A stretch of 64,000 nucleotides of DNA from assembly GCA_958439425.1 (NCBI GenBank), contig CAUBVH010000009.1, positions 24,201 through 88,200 of the forward strand, written 5' to 3'. This DNA comes from an uncultured Collinsella sp. (GTDB lineage Bacteria; Actinomycetota; Coriobacteriia; Coriobacteriales; Coriobacteriaceae). Below, in pieces: positions 7,669 to 16,523 of this stretch. A model generated the notes under the pieces. That model was not told the origin of the DNA. It did no database searches and saw nothing but the letters and a program-made list of their open reading frames with translations. Position numbers and translations under genes: made by a program. How positions within the stretch are numbered: position 1 is the first letter of the stretch; each line of letters begins with the position of its first letter.

Positions 7669-8559
7669 ATGGTGAAGTACAAAACGCCTGCCGCATTGGA
7701 GATGGCTGTTAGGAATGCCGCAAGAGGATCACCAATGGATACTAATCGGGCAATCGTTGGTTTCTACTTTCATCGCTTCCTATGTCGCGTTTTTTCAGAA
7801 GATGACTGCCGTTTTGTGCTTAAAGGTGGTCAAAGCGTCCTGGCGCGAACGCTCGATGCGCGTGTCACAAGAGATATTGACTTGGTTGCTCAAGAGGAGA
7901 GCCTCGAAGAGGCTGTTGCCGATCTGGTGCGGGCGGCTTCGATTGATCTGGAGGATTTCGTTTCGTTTGTCTTTGATCGTGCAGAGCAGATCAAAGAAGA
8001 AGATGAGTATCGGTGCGGTGCTAAGGTATGGTTCACCCCCTTTATGGGAACCAAGAAGCTACAGCCAATTTCAATTGACTTGGTAATTGATGAAGTGCGG
8101 GGACTTGAGCCTGAGGTTCTCGTGCCGATCGATCGTTTGAATATCGAGGGGCTCCCAGTCTGCGACTATCGAGTATGCCGAGTGGAGAGCGCCCTTGCAG
8201 ATAAATTGCTCGCAATGATAGAGATGCATGAGGGCCGTGCCTCTTCGCGAATCAAGGATATAGTCGACATCTTGGTGTACGCGAAAACTTGCTTCATCGA
8301 TGGGGCTACACTTATCGAGAGAGTCGAGAAAGAAGCGTCTGTCCGCAAGGTGGCAATGCCGGAAGAGTTCGTGGCGCCTCTCTGGTGGAAACAAAATGGT
8401 TCTGCGCAGTATGTAAAGATGGCTAGGCAGGCGGGGGTACTTGATCTCGCGGGGAGTATCACTGGAGCAGAAGAGGTCGTCAATCGGTTGTATGCTCCGT
8501 GCTTCGATCGTTCGGAGAATGTGCGCAAATGGAATCCCCAGACTACGGGATGGGAGTAG
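7669..8559 (+). CDS. abiEii: Type IV toxin, AbiEii/AbiGii nucleotidyltransferase
   Basis: A 296-residue member of the DNA polymerase beta-like nucleotidyltransferase toxins. The catalytic core is visible as FVLKGGQSVLARTLDA followed by TRDIDLVAQ, matching the G-S/G-(x)n-D-x-D pattern, and the C-terminal helical part follows SALADKLLAMIEMHEGRASSR. Characterised relatives transfer nucleotides, in some cases to tRNA, and cause growth arrest during phage infection. The gene has a GGAGGAC ribosome site and ends at a GC-rich hairpin. All key residues appear present, so it is probably functional. Confidence 0.88.
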   Translation: MVKYKTPAALEMAVRNAARGSPMDTNRAIVGFYFHRFLCRVFSEDDCRFVLKGGQSVLARTLDARVTRDIDLVAQEESLEEAVADLVRAASIDLEDFVSFVFDRAEQIKEEDEYRCGAKVWFTPFMGTKKLQPISIDLVIDEVRGLEPEVLVPIDRLNIEGLPVCDYRVCRVESALADKLLAMIEMHEGRASSRIKDIVDILVYAKTCFIDGATLIERVEKEASVRKVAMPEEFVAPLWWKQNGSAQYVKMARQAGVLDLAGSITGAEEVVNRLYAPCFDRSENVRKWNPQTTGWE

Positions 8560-8570
8560 CCCAGACAGTT

Positions 8571-8605
8571 AAGCCGGCGGCAGGAGCTGGTCCCGCCGCC
8601 GGCTT
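8571..8605. terminator. Hairpin between convergent genes
   Basis: A perfect 11-bp stem (8571-8581 with 8595-8605) lies between the convergent abiEii and pseudo-methyltransferase genes. There is no T tract, so termination is likely but not certain. Confidence 0.55.
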
Positions 8606-8628
8606 GGGGCGTTACTGCTGCCTATGTG

Positions 8629-10065
8629 TTACTCGCAGATTTGGTCGAGCACTTCGGTGATGGTCTTTTTTGCGACTTCGAGGTTGCGCTGGGCTTGGGC
8701 GACGGCAGCCTCGGCTTGTTTCTTTGTTTCTACGACCTCGGCAAAGCGATTGATGGATTCGCTGTACTCGCGCGTGCGCGGGTCGAGCGCTGGCGGGACT
8801 TCGATCTCGAACAGGTCGTTAGGGCGGATGGCGCGGATGCTGGCTGCTTCGGTTAATGCTTGAATCAGCTGTGCCCCATGGCCTTCGGTAAGGTATCCAA
8901 CGATTATCTCCGAAAACACTACGCGCTCCTCTTCGGTCATCGTTTGGAACGACGGGCGAATGACGGTGGTGTTATGCGAAGCAACTAGGTGTTGCTTCGC
9001 GTCATCGGCGCTGACGACGAGCAGGTTGGACGCGCCGTAGCGACCCAGCATGCGTGGCATGACGATATCTCCAGCGCGGAGCTCATATCGATCGAGAACG
9101 CTGGGGTTCACCTTTACGATTTTGGAATCCGAGCTATTTGCACTCTCTACAGCATATGCGGGTAGAAGGTTGCCATCTTGAAAATCCTGAGATGAGATGC
9201 GGCGTACCTCGATTGCATCAATGTCGTTTGATGTGGTGCTCTCGCGGGGCATAAATGGAGCTACTCGCGTAAAAGCGTCACCGAGCGTAGCCCTGTAGTT
9301 TCGGGTGAGGCTGATAAGGCTGATTTTGCCTTTTGAGAGGGCTGCGCGATGCAGCAGCAATTCACGCGTGGCAAAAGTGGACGTTTCGATAGGCGTTGAT
9401 CTGGGCGTATTGGTATCAATGCGGGCCCAGTCGGGGGAGATGGAAAAGGTGATATCTGAGTAATACGATGTTTCTGTCACATATCGAAAACGCGGCCCGG
9501 ATTCGATTGCGCTGCGAAATGCAACGCTGCGATTTCCTGAAGACAATATGAGAAGCGCGCTTGTCATGTAGGGCCTGGGTTCAGAAAGTGGCAAATACAC
9601 GACGCTCTCGATGAGTCCTTCGCGTATCAGGATCGTGCGCGCCTGCTCGGCTTTATCGAGTAGGTCGGCGGGCAGCACTACGGCTGCGCGAGTGCGATTC
9701 GAAAGGGCGAGCGCATACAGACACCAAATAAAGGGACCCCAGTCACAGAAATCGAGGTAGCCGGGCTCTAAGTAATCGATCAAGGCGATACATTCTTTTT
9801 CGATGTCGTGTTTGCCCGTACGGTAATACCCCGATGCGTCGATAAACACCGGAGCCGCATCGCCATTGCCCGCGCCCTGCCTGCCGGGTTCAAGCTCGCA
9901 AATATCGGGTACGCCGTTGCTGTTCAGGCTGAAACATTCACGAAGCGCCTTACAGTCGATGGCGCCAGGCAGACGGACGGTGAGTAGACGGCTGCCCTGC
10001 TCCAGATTAAGCGCGCGTGAGAGGGCGGCGGCGGTGAGACGTGGCAATGATGTTGTTTCACGCAT
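8629..10065 (-). CDS. Degenerate N6-methyltransferase fused to specificity-like domain (A)
   Basis: A 478-residue protein. About residues 110-215 resemble the part of type I/N6-adenine methyltransferases that follows the NPPF motif (RAAVVLPADLLDKAEQAR, then LIESVVYLPL, then TSALLIL). No NPP(Y/F) motif and no SAM-binding FxGxG motif are present, so it should be catalytically inactive. Residues from about 255 resemble a type I S-subunit target-recognition domain (YELRAGDIVMPRMLGRYG), and it ends in a coiled coil (ETKKQAEAAVAQAQRNLEVA). It is divergent from the operon starting at 10356. A second protein of the same plan lies at 25695-27338. A DNA-recognition role is inferred. Confidence 0.6.
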   Translation of the reverse strand: MRETTSLPRLTAAALSRALNLEQGSRLLTVRLPGAIDCKALRECFSLNSNGVPDICELEPGRQGAGNGDAAPVFIDASGYYRTGKHDIEKECIALIDYLEPGYLDFCDWGPFIWCLYALALSNRTRAAVVLPADLLDKAEQARTILIREGLIESVVYLPLSEPRPYMTSALLILSSGNRSVAFRSAIESGPRFRYVTETSYYSDITFSISPDWARIDTNTPRSTPIETSTFATRELLLHRAALSKGKISLISLTRNYRATLGDAFTRVAPFMPRESTTSNDIDAIEVRRISSQDFQDGNLLPAYAVESANSSDSKIVKVNPSVLDRYELRAGDIVMPRMLGRYGASNLLVVSADDAKQHLVASHNTTVIRPSFQTMTEEERVVFSEIIVGYLTEGHGAQLIQALTEAASIRAIRPNDLFEIEVPPALDPRTREYSESINRFAEVVETKKQAEAAVAQAQRNLEVAKKTITEVLDQICE

Positions 10066-10355
10066 GTATAGAGCCCTTTCTTCTTAGTGGGTTATATATT
10101 AGCAGAAAATTTTGATAATTTCTAATGACGAGAACAGAGCACTGTGCTATTCTCGAAGTAATCCAAAACCAACTCAATACAAACTGCTTGATGCAATCGC
10201 TACACAGCCTTTAGGTAAACTGCGCTATCAAGCAGGGTGATTTCACTAACGAAGCTACAGGTTAGGTCGATTGTCATCGTCCATGCCTCAGACCATTCTA
10301 AAACATAGAACAGACTTATCGACAAACATCCGCAACCGGATAGGAAGAAGCATTC
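10066..10355. promoter_or_regulatory. Divergent intergenic region of cassette A
   Basis: This AT-rich 290-bp region separates the minus-strand pseudo-methyltransferase from the plus-strand operon. On the plus strand, TGC followed by TATTCT (10145-10153) looks like an extended -10 box. It sits in an imperfect palindrome GAGAACAGAGCAC/GTGCTATTCTC (about 10129-10154), a possible operator. About 200 nt of untranslated leader would precede the gene at 10356. No coding sequence was found here. Confidence 0.4.
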
Positions 10356-11273
10356 ATGAAGAATGAAGACAGCATTTACGAGGTGTTCCTCAACACGATC
10401 GACGAAGATCTCCGCAGCATGTGCAAAAAGAACGGGAAGGCAGAGATGCCGTTTCCGTATCCGTACTGCGGCGAGCAGGATACCGAGCGCTTGGCCAAGG
10501 CACTCGTTGACGTGCTGGAAAAGCACTCGCCCGATATTCCCGGGCTGGTGCCCGAGCAGTATCGAGACGATGTGCACGAGGCCCGCGAGCTTTTGGCCGC
10601 AGCGTCGCTCGCTTTGTTGTCGCTGTATTTTCCCCAGCGCGATAACTGCGCGCACTGCATGGCCATCTTAATTGGCATGTTTGAGCACGGAAGCAATCCG
10701 CGCTTTAAGTCGAGCGGTGTGCGCATGTTCGAGCAGGTTACGACAGGTATGAAGTACTCGTCTGAACAAGGTGGATATATTCTGTCTCGCTTTGTGCGAA
10801 GCATTGACTACAAAAGACCCTGCGACCACGTGCATCGCGATGGCTCGCGCGGTTTTACGGCGGACGAGGACGATGCCGTCATGTTTTATAAGCGCTATCT
10901 CAAGGTGCAGAGACACGTATTCGATACCAGTCCGCGTTTCAACTTTGAGCTATGCGTCAAACGCCCGTTTGAGGCTCTTTCGGACAATCGGGAGAACTTT
11001 TATTGCATGGAGGAAAAGATGGAAATCGATTTGGCAACTAAGGTACGGGAGCTCCAGGACCGCTACACCCTCAACTTCGCTCAGGCCAAAGAGTATGACC
11101 TGCTCGACAAGCTGATGATTGATGCATTGCTTGCATATCTGCGCGACGGGTCAGTCTCAATCGCGGCGCGCGAGAGCTATGTGGCGCAAACCGAGCGTCT
11201 GATTGACGGTGCGGTCAAGTTGCCGTGTGCGACGAGCCCCAAGGAGGGCGCAGACGTCGACCGTATTTCCTAG
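10356..11273 (+). CDS. Unknown protein, first gene of cassette A operon
   Basis: A 305-residue soluble, mostly helical protein that I do not recognise. It is rich in charged residues, has several Cys and His residues (for example DNCAHC and CDHVHRD), and no membrane segment. It ends 38 bp before the VirD4-like gene and is probably cotranscribed with it, so it may be a partner or adaptor of that ATPase. A GGAAGAAG ribosome site precedes the ATG. Base composition is like the neighbouring core genes. Confidence 0.65.
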   Translation: MKNEDSIYEVFLNTIDEDLRSMCKKNGKAEMPFPYPYCGEQDTERLAKALVDVLEKHSPDIPGLVPEQYRDDVHEARELLAAASLALLSLYFPQRDNCAHCMAILIGMFEHGSNPRFKSSGVRMFEQVTTGMKYSSEQGGYILSRFVRSIDYKRPCDHVHRDGSRGFTADEDDAVMFYKRYLKVQRHVFDTSPRFNFELCVKRPFEALSDNRENFYCMEEKMEIDLATKVRELQDRYTLNFAQAKEYDLLDKLMIDALLAYLRDGSVSIAARESYVAQTERLIDGAVKLPCATSPKEGADVDRIS

Positions 11274-11311
11274 CAATCACGCAGAACTATCGACAAGAAA
11301 GGGGCCGTGCA

Positions 11312-12796
11312 ATGTCGGTCATTAAGATGTACGGCTACGAGGCCGCGCAGCAAACGGAGTATCAGACCAAGAAGTGGGCGACCAAGGAGGAAATGCAGAC
11401 GCTGTCATCCGGCGATGAGCAGCGCGATGTGATCTTGGCGCAAGGTGCCACGGTGGCTTTCTACGAGGGCGACAAGCACTGGGAGACGAGCGTGTCCAAC
11501 AATGTGTTTGCCTTTGGCGGTACCGGCAGCGGCAAAACGGCGAGTTTCATTTTGCCCAACCTGCTCAATCACCACGAGTGCTGCTATGTGGTCACGGACA
11601 CCAAGGGCGAGCTGCTGCGCCGTACGGGGAAGGGCTTCGAGGAGGACGGCTACGAGGTAACGGTTCTCGACACCATCAATCCCGAGCAGTCGTCCGGGTA
11701 CGATCCTTTGCGCTACGTGATGGATGTCGAGGATATCCCCACCACAGTGGCGTCAATCATGGAGGGGGTCGATCCTGACAGGCGTAGCTTTAGGGACGAT
11801 CCGTTTTGGGACAATGCGAGCGATCTGCTACTTCGAGCGATTATTGGAATCCTGTTCCTCTTAGAGTGCCTTGCCGGCACATTTGCGCCGGACGGGGATC
11901 CCGCAGCTCCGCGACGCTATCTTAAGATGAACAACGTCTTTAAGCTGGCGGCACTCATCAAGGTTACGGGAGATGGCGAGGGACGATTTCCGCTGGATCA
12001 CCTTGTGGAGCAGGTGGAGTCCAAGGAATTTTTTGGCAAGTATGATTCTGCGAACGCGGACCTGTATGGCGTTGAACAGTATCGTGATTTTCGCGGGGCA
12101 GCCGATAGAACGCTTAAGAGCATTCTGATCACGCTTAACGCGACCATCTCGCGGCTTAAGACCCCCCAGCTCATGCGCGTCTTTGAGAAAGACGAGATGC
12201 GCCTCGACCGTATCGACGAGGGCAAGCGCGTAATCGATCTTAAGGTGAGCGACAACGACTCGACCAATGCATGGCTTGCGAACGTTGCCCTTAAGCAGCT
12301 GTTTAACCTGGCCCAGCGCCGCGCTGATTCCAACCCCAGCGGGCATTTGCAGCGCCACGTGCAGTTTATTCTGGATGAGTTTCCCAACGTGGGCCGCATT
12401 CCCGATTTTGAGCGGAGTATTGCGACCGTGCGCAGCCGTGGCATTAGCTTTTTGATGTGCGCGCAATCGCTGAGTCAGCTCGATGGTGCGTACGGCAAAT
12501 CCGCAGCGCTTACCATCCTCGATAACTGCGACAGCTTGATCTATATGGGCGGCGGCAGCAACATCGCGACACAGGAGTACATAAGCAATCTGTGCGGCGA
12601 GTCGGTTCTGGGCACCAATTACGTGGGCGCCGAGCGTACTGCCGTCGATGTGCGCGGTTGCGTGATAACCCCGGGCGAGGTGGGGCTTATGCCGCGTACC
12701 GACTGCCTGGTCAAAGTAACCGGCATGCGCCCCTTCCGTGCCAAGAAGTATTTTTGCGGCGACCATCCCAATGCGGCCAAGTGGCTGAGGGATTAG
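11312..12796 (+). CDS. VirD4/TraG-like ATPase without membrane anchor
   Basis: A 494-residue P-loop ATPase of the T4SS coupling-protein family (CD1115-like). Walker A is GGTGSGKT (about residues 69-76), followed by VVTDTKGELLRRTGKGF. Walker B is QFILDEFPNVGRIPDFE (about 350-365), followed by GISFLMCAQSLSQL. Typical coupling proteins carry N-terminal membrane helices; this one begins directly with a soluble segment. The chosen ATG at 11312 has an AAAGGGG ribosome site, and an earlier in-frame ATG overlaps the previous gene. No relaxase, VirB4 or other transfer gene is present in the window, so a non-conjugative role, perhaps DNA or protein translocation within defence, should be considered. 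Confidence 0.88.
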   Translation: MSVIKMYGYEAAQQTEYQTKKWATKEEMQTLSSGDEQRDVILAQGATVAFYEGDKHWETSVSNNVFAFGGTGSGKTASFILPNLLNHHECCYVVTDTKGELLRRTGKGFEEDGYEVTVLDTINPEQSSGYDPLRYVMDVEDIPTTVASIMEGVDPDRRSFRDDPFWDNASDLLLRAIIGILFLLECLAGTFAPDGDPAAPRRYLKMNNVFKLAALIKVTGDGEGRFPLDHLVEQVESKEFFGKYDSANADLYGVEQYRDFRGAADRTLKSILITLNATISRLKTPQLMRVFEKDEMRLDRIDEGKRVIDLKVSDNDSTNAWLANVALKQLFNLAQRRADSNPSGHLQRHVQFILDEFPNVGRIPDFERSIATVRSRGISFLMCAQSLSQLDGAYGKSAALTILDNCDSLIYMGGGSNIATQEYISNLCGESVLGTNYVGAERTAVDVRGCVITPGEVGLMPRTDCLVKVTGMRPFRAKKYFCGDHPNAAKWLRD

Positions 12797-12833
12797 TCCT
12801 TGCAGCTTCGCGCGCTCCATCTTGCCTATTTGA

Positions 12834-12875
12834 CCGCACGGCTTCCATTGGCCGCTAGCCGTGCGGCCTCGTTTT
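12834..12875 (+). terminator. Terminator between virD4-like gene and clpP
   Basis: A 10-bp stem CCGCACGGCT (12834-12843) with AGCCGTGCGG (12857-12866) is followed by CCTCGTTTT. It would separate, or partly uncouple, the clpP-like gene from the genes before it. Confidence 0.65.
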
Positions 12876-12910
12876 ACTTCCTTACCGATTCCGTTTAGAA
12901 GGGAATTACC

Positions 12911-13513
12911 ATGTCCGTTATGTATCGTGAGCCTAGCATTATCAAGAAGTCCAAGGACGGTCGCGTTGCCGCCGTCGATATGGCAAGTGAGCTGCTTAAC
13001 AGCCGCGTGCTGCTGCTGGAAGGCGAGGTCAACGATGTGACCTGCAATGGCCTTATTAAGTCCATGCTGGTGTTGGAGCATCAGAGCGCCACCGAGCCCA
13101 TCACCCTCATCATCAACAGCCCGGGCGGTAGCGTTACGGCGGGGCTGGCGCTCATCGACACCATGCAGTCGCTCGACTGCCCCGTGATCACGGTGGGCGA
13201 GGGCGTCGTGGCCTCGATGGCCGCGGTGATCTTGGCCTGCGGCGACCACCGCCAGGTATACCGCCACACGCAAGTGCTCATCCACCAGTTGATGGGCGGC
13301 ACGGGCATGGCGCAGCAGACCGATATCGAGATCGTGGCCCAGCACACGGCGGCCATGCGCGCCGAGCTGGACGAGCTGCTGGCCGAGCATGGCAACCTGA
13401 GCGCCCAGGAGTTCCACGAGCTCACCGAGCGCGACTGCTGGTGCAACGCCAGGCGCGCTCTGGAGTTGGGTCTGGTGGACGAGGCGATTGCTCCGAGTAA
13501 GAAGGCGCTCTAG
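12911..13513 (+). CDS. ClpP-family serine peptidase (island copy)
   Basis: A 200-residue ClpP-fold protease. The oxyanion segment INSPGGSVTAGLALID, nucleophile Ser102 in VVASMAAVIL, His125 in VLIHQLMGG and Asp175 in LTERDCWCNA form the expected triad in the expected order. No propeptide is obvious, and the N-terminal loop differs from housekeeping ClpP. It lies next to a VirD4-like ATPase and far from any housekeeping clpX. A ClpX-like unfoldase with a VGF docking loop is encoded at 28657-30426, suggesting a dedicated ClpXP-type pair split between two operons. An AAGGGAATT ribosome site precedes the ATG. Confidence 0.88.
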   Translation: MSVMYREPSIIKKSKDGRVAAVDMASELLNSRVLLLEGEVNDVTCNGLIKSMLVLEHQSATEPITLIINSPGGSVTAGLALIDTMQSLDCPVITVGEGVVASMAAVILACGDHRQVYRHTQVLIHQLMGGTGMAQQTDIEIVAQHTAAMRAELDELLAEHGNLSAQEFHELTERDCWCNARRALELGLVDEAIAPSKKAL

Positions 13514-13587
13514 CGGGGCTCATGTCTTGTGGGCATATAGAGCGGGGCGAACGATCGCGTAGTTTAACGGCCAGAAAGAGGTTGAAC

Positions 13588-14415
13588 ATGAGCAGGATTT
13601 GGGATGTCGACGGCATTGAGTGGGAAGACCTGCCCACCGTGAGCGACCTGCTGTGCGCTGCGGACACAAAGATCCTGGCGCGCGAGGTTGCCCTGCGATA
13701 CGGCGGCAAGCCGGACGGCCGCGGCCGTGTCGATAACGAGCGCAGCTTAAAGCGCGCCCGCCGCAAGGTCAAAAAGCTGCGCAAGGTTGACCCCGAGCCC
13801 AGCGACAATATCGTCCTGCTGCCCAAGCACGTCATCAATCGTCGTGGTGCAGGCCACGGCTTTGGCTATTACGACGTGGAGCCGTGCATCTTTACACGCG
13901 GCGGCGTTCAAATGCTAGGTGAGGATGTGCTCGCCAAAGTACGTCCGTGGGAATTGATCTTGATGGATGATGAGTCCGCGAGCGAAATGCTGGGCTATCG
14001 CGTATGGCTCGGCGGCGAGTGGGACCTGTGCGAGCGCTACCGCTTTTTGGCCGTGGTGTGCGTTCGCATGCTGAACAGCATCCGGGCGCAAAAGGAGCTG
14101 CGCAAGTGCCTCGTGCAGGGCGAGACAGCCTGTGATATGGACGAGGACGAGGCGATCGAAGGGATTCGCCGCGACGTGCTGTATCCCGAGGAAGTGATCA
14201 ACGCCAAACTCGGCGGCTATTGGGATGCGAGTTTGGGACTCAACCTGCCCTGGAAGAACGAGCACCGGCAGACTTGCACGCGAATCGACAGGGCTATCGA
14301 TGACCTGTTTTCTAAGGAAACGAAGCGCTGCGCTGCCGAGCTTGGGAAGAAACTTGAGCGAGGGTATGAGGAGCGCAGGGAGGTGCCGTTGTTTCAATCA
14401 TTCACCGACGAATGA
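13588..14415 (+). CDS. Unknown protein, last gene of cassette A
   Basis: A 275-residue soluble protein that I do not recognise. It has a Lys/Arg-rich segment near residues 50-70 (RSLKRARRKVKKLRKV) that could bind nucleic acid, then a mixed alpha/beta region with many Trp and Tyr residues. The ATG at 13588 with an AGAGG ribosome site is chosen over an in-frame ATG at 13522 that lies only 9 bp after clpP. It follows clpP by 74 bp and closes the cassette before the more AT-rich block starts. Confidence 0.65.
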   Translation: MSRIWDVDGIEWEDLPTVSDLLCAADTKILAREVALRYGGKPDGRGRVDNERSLKRARRKVKKLRKVDPEPSDNIVLLPKHVINRRGAGHGFGYYDVEPCIFTRGGVQMLGEDVLAKVRPWELILMDDESASEMLGYRVWLGGEWDLCERYRFLAVVCVRMLNSIRAQKELRKCLVQGETACDMDEDEAIEGIRRDVLYPEEVINAKLGGYWDASLGLNLPWKNEHRQTCTRIDRAIDDLFSKETKRCAAELGKKLERGYEERREVPLFQSFTDE

Positions 14416-14493
14416 GAAAAAGGCGGCGGCCGCGGTCCCCCGCGGGATTATCCTGGACCTATTACGTGAGCGGTGCGCGGGCGAGGAGCAATC

Positions 14494-15270
14494 ATGGCTG
14501 GTCGTGGAAGCAAATGGTCGAGGGAAGAAACCCTTGCGGCTCTGTTTCTGTACCTCGCCCTACCATCGAAAAAGGTTGATGATACAAACGAGGATGTCCA
14601 GGCGCTAGCTAAGGCCATTGGCAGAACGCCGGGCGCGGTTGCTCTAAAAATCTGGAACCTTGCATCATTCGATGAGCGTCGACGTGCTCGCGGCAAGGTT
14701 GGAATGACCCATGCAAGCAAAATGGACAAGATGGTTTGGGCTGAGTATTCCTCTGCTGGTGATGAGCTTGTCGAGGAGGCGACTGAGGTTTTCCTCAACC
14801 GTTTCGATTTTAAAGAACCGCTAAGTGATGAGCTGAAAGAGACGATCGGCTTTGATTTGCCAGAGGGCAAGGAGCGCGAGGCAATTGTTTCGATGCGGGT
14901 GAACCAGGAGTTCTTTCGAAATACCCTGCTCGTCAATTACGATTCAAGATGCTGCTTGACGGGGCTAACGAACAAGGCTCTGTTGGTTGCTAGCCATATC
15001 AAGCCCTGGAAAGTCTCTGATCCAAAGACGGAGCGACTCGCGCCCGACAACGGCTTGCTTTTGAACGCATTGCACGATAAAGCGTTCGACCGGGGACTAA
15101 TCACCATTACGAAGGACCTAAAGATAGTGGTGTCTAGCGTGGTCGAGCACGAAACTCCTGAGGACGAGTACTTGTGGCGCTACAACGGAGAGCCGATTAC
15201 GCTTCCGAAACGATTCGCCCCAAGAGCTGAGTTTATTGAATATCACAACGATATGGTGTTTAAGGGGTAG
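14494..15270 (+). CDS. HNH endonuclease
   Basis: A 258-residue protein with an N-terminal Myb-like helical DNA-binding region (WSREETLAALFLYLAL, and IGRTPGAVALKIWNL) and a C-terminal HNH nuclease domain of the PF13391 type. The metal and catalytic positions are visible in SRCCLTGL, VASHIKPWK, PDNGLLLN and HDKAFDRGL. The ATG at 14494 with a GAGGAG ribosome site is preferred over one seven codons upstream. It precedes an EcoRV-like R-M pair on the same side of the island and could be a separate restriction enzyme. Codon and base use are more AT-rich than upstream genes, indicating separate acquisition. Confidence 0.85.
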   Translation: MAGRGSKWSREETLAALFLYLALPSKKVDDTNEDVQALAKAIGRTPGAVALKIWNLASFDERRRARGKVGMTHASKMDKMVWAEYSSAGDELVEEATEVFLNRFDFKEPLSDELKETIGFDLPEGKEREAIVSMRVNQEFFRNTLLVNYDSRCCLTGLTNKALLVASHIKPWKVSDPKTERLAPDNGLLLNALHDKAFDRGLITITKDLKIVVSSVVEHETPEDEYLWRYNGEPITLPKRFAPRAEFIEYHNDMVFKG

Positions 15271-15565
15271 GGGTCCGTATGGAAAGCCCGAGTTGAAAGC
15301 GATTGTTGTTAAGACGTTGCTTAAGCGTCCTCGTTATCCGGAGACATTTTTAGTATTTGAGGGTCGTTATTAATTATTAGGAATGATTTTCGAAGAGTAT
15401 TGGCTTTATTTGGCTTAACGATGGATATGGGGGTGCGTGCCATGCTTCGCTGCCGATTCTTGGGTTGAGGAAAGGGATATTGATGTGCGCAACGTGTGTT
15501 GTGTCCCAGCTAGCGTCTAAACTAAAATCCTTGAGTCTGAACATGGACGGCGCATCGGAGGTTTG
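15271..15565. other. Intergenic region before methyltransferase gene
   Basis: A 295-bp AT-rich gap. I see no gene, RNA or clear repeat in it. It probably contains the promoter of the methyltransferase gene, but no confident -35/-10 pair stands out. Confidence 0.4.
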
Positions 15566-16399
15566 ATGTCGGTAATTGTTCCCCCCATTAAATGCCAGGG
15601 AATTAAAACGAAGCTAGTCCCCTTCATTGAGGAGATAATAAACTGGGATAAGCAGCAGGGGATATGGTACGAGCCGTTTTTGGGGAGCGGGGTTGTGCTA
15701 TTTAACGTTTGTCCACAGAGAGCGGTGGTCGGTGATCGCAATCAACACATTATTGATTTTTATAGAAGCGTGCAGCGGCATGAAATAACATCAGAGTCTA
15801 TGCGGGAATACCTTGAACGCGAATCTGTGATGTTGCGTACTGGTGGAGCGGAATACTACTACGAGGTAAGGGACAGATTCAATACAAGTCATTCACCGTA
15901 TGACTTTATCTTCTTAAATAGGTCCTGTTTTAACGGCGTTATGCGTTTCAATAGGAGCGGGATGTTTAACGTTCCATTTTGCAAGAAGCCCGAGCGTTTT
16001 TCCAGGTCGTATATAACTAAGATATGCAATCAGATTGATAGGGTGCAGGCTGCCATGGAAGGCAAAGACTGGGAGTTCAAATCTTGCGATTGGAAAGAGA
16101 TTATGCGGGCGCCAAGAAAAGGCGACTGTGTTTATCTCGACCCTCCTTATATCGGCCGCGATACAAATTATGTGGGTGAATGGCCAGAGTCTGAAGCTGT
16201 TGCTCTGGCTGATGCTGCTCATGCGACTCAGGCGGATGTCTATCTTTCCATGTGGAAAGAGAATAAGTACAGGGTGAATGAGCATATTGAAAACTGTTGG
16301 AGTGATTTTGAGTGCTTTGAATTCTCCCATTTTTATCACGTCGGCTCGAAGCAGAGCTTACGCAATTCAATGATCGAAGCGCTTCTCGTGAAGGCCTAA
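15566..16399 (+). CDS. D12-class N6-adenine DNA methyltransferase (M.EcoRV-like)
   Basis: A 277-residue Dam/M.EcoRV-type methyltransferase. SAM-binding motif I is WYEPFLGSGVVLFN, with an upstream QGIKTKLVPFI segment typical of the class. Catalytic motif IV is VYLDPPYIGRD. It should methylate adenine in the target of the adjacent, convergent EcoRV-like nuclease, predicted to be GATATC, protecting the host. The ATG is preceded by CGGAGGTTTG; a TTG one codon earlier is less likely. GATATC occurs in this window, for example near 11732 and 19944, so the host needs this protection if the nuclease is active. Confidence 0.9.
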   Translation: MSVIVPPIKCQGIKTKLVPFIEEIINWDKQQGIWYEPFLGSGVVLFNVCPQRAVVGDRNQHIIDFYRSVQRHEITSESMREYLERESVMLRTGGAEYYYEVRDRFNTSHSPYDFIFLNRSCFNGVMRFNRSGMFNVPFCKKPERFSRSYITKICNQIDRVQAAMEGKDWEFKSCDWKEIMRAPRKGDCVYLDPPYIGRDTNYVGEWPESEAVALADAAHATQADVYLSMWKENKYRVNEHIENCWSDFECFEFSHFYHVGSKQSLRNSMIEALLVKA

Positions 16400-16523
16400 G
16401 AAATAACTCTTACTTGGTTCATGTGCTGGAAATGATGATATAGAAGTAGATGGAATAACGTCCCCTAGTCCACCTTTAATCTCGTGTTTCCCTTTCCTTC
16501 GTCCACTTTTCTCCTAATAGCCG

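Noticed and set aside
8629..10065. Functional type I restriction-modification locus
   Set aside because: There is no HsdR, and neither methyltransferase-like protein has the SAM-binding or NPP(Y/F) motifs.
11861..13417. A 518-codon minus-strand open frame opposite the VirD4-like gene and clpP
   Set aside because: Same antisense effect; the plus-strand genes have ribosome sites and complete catalytic motifs.
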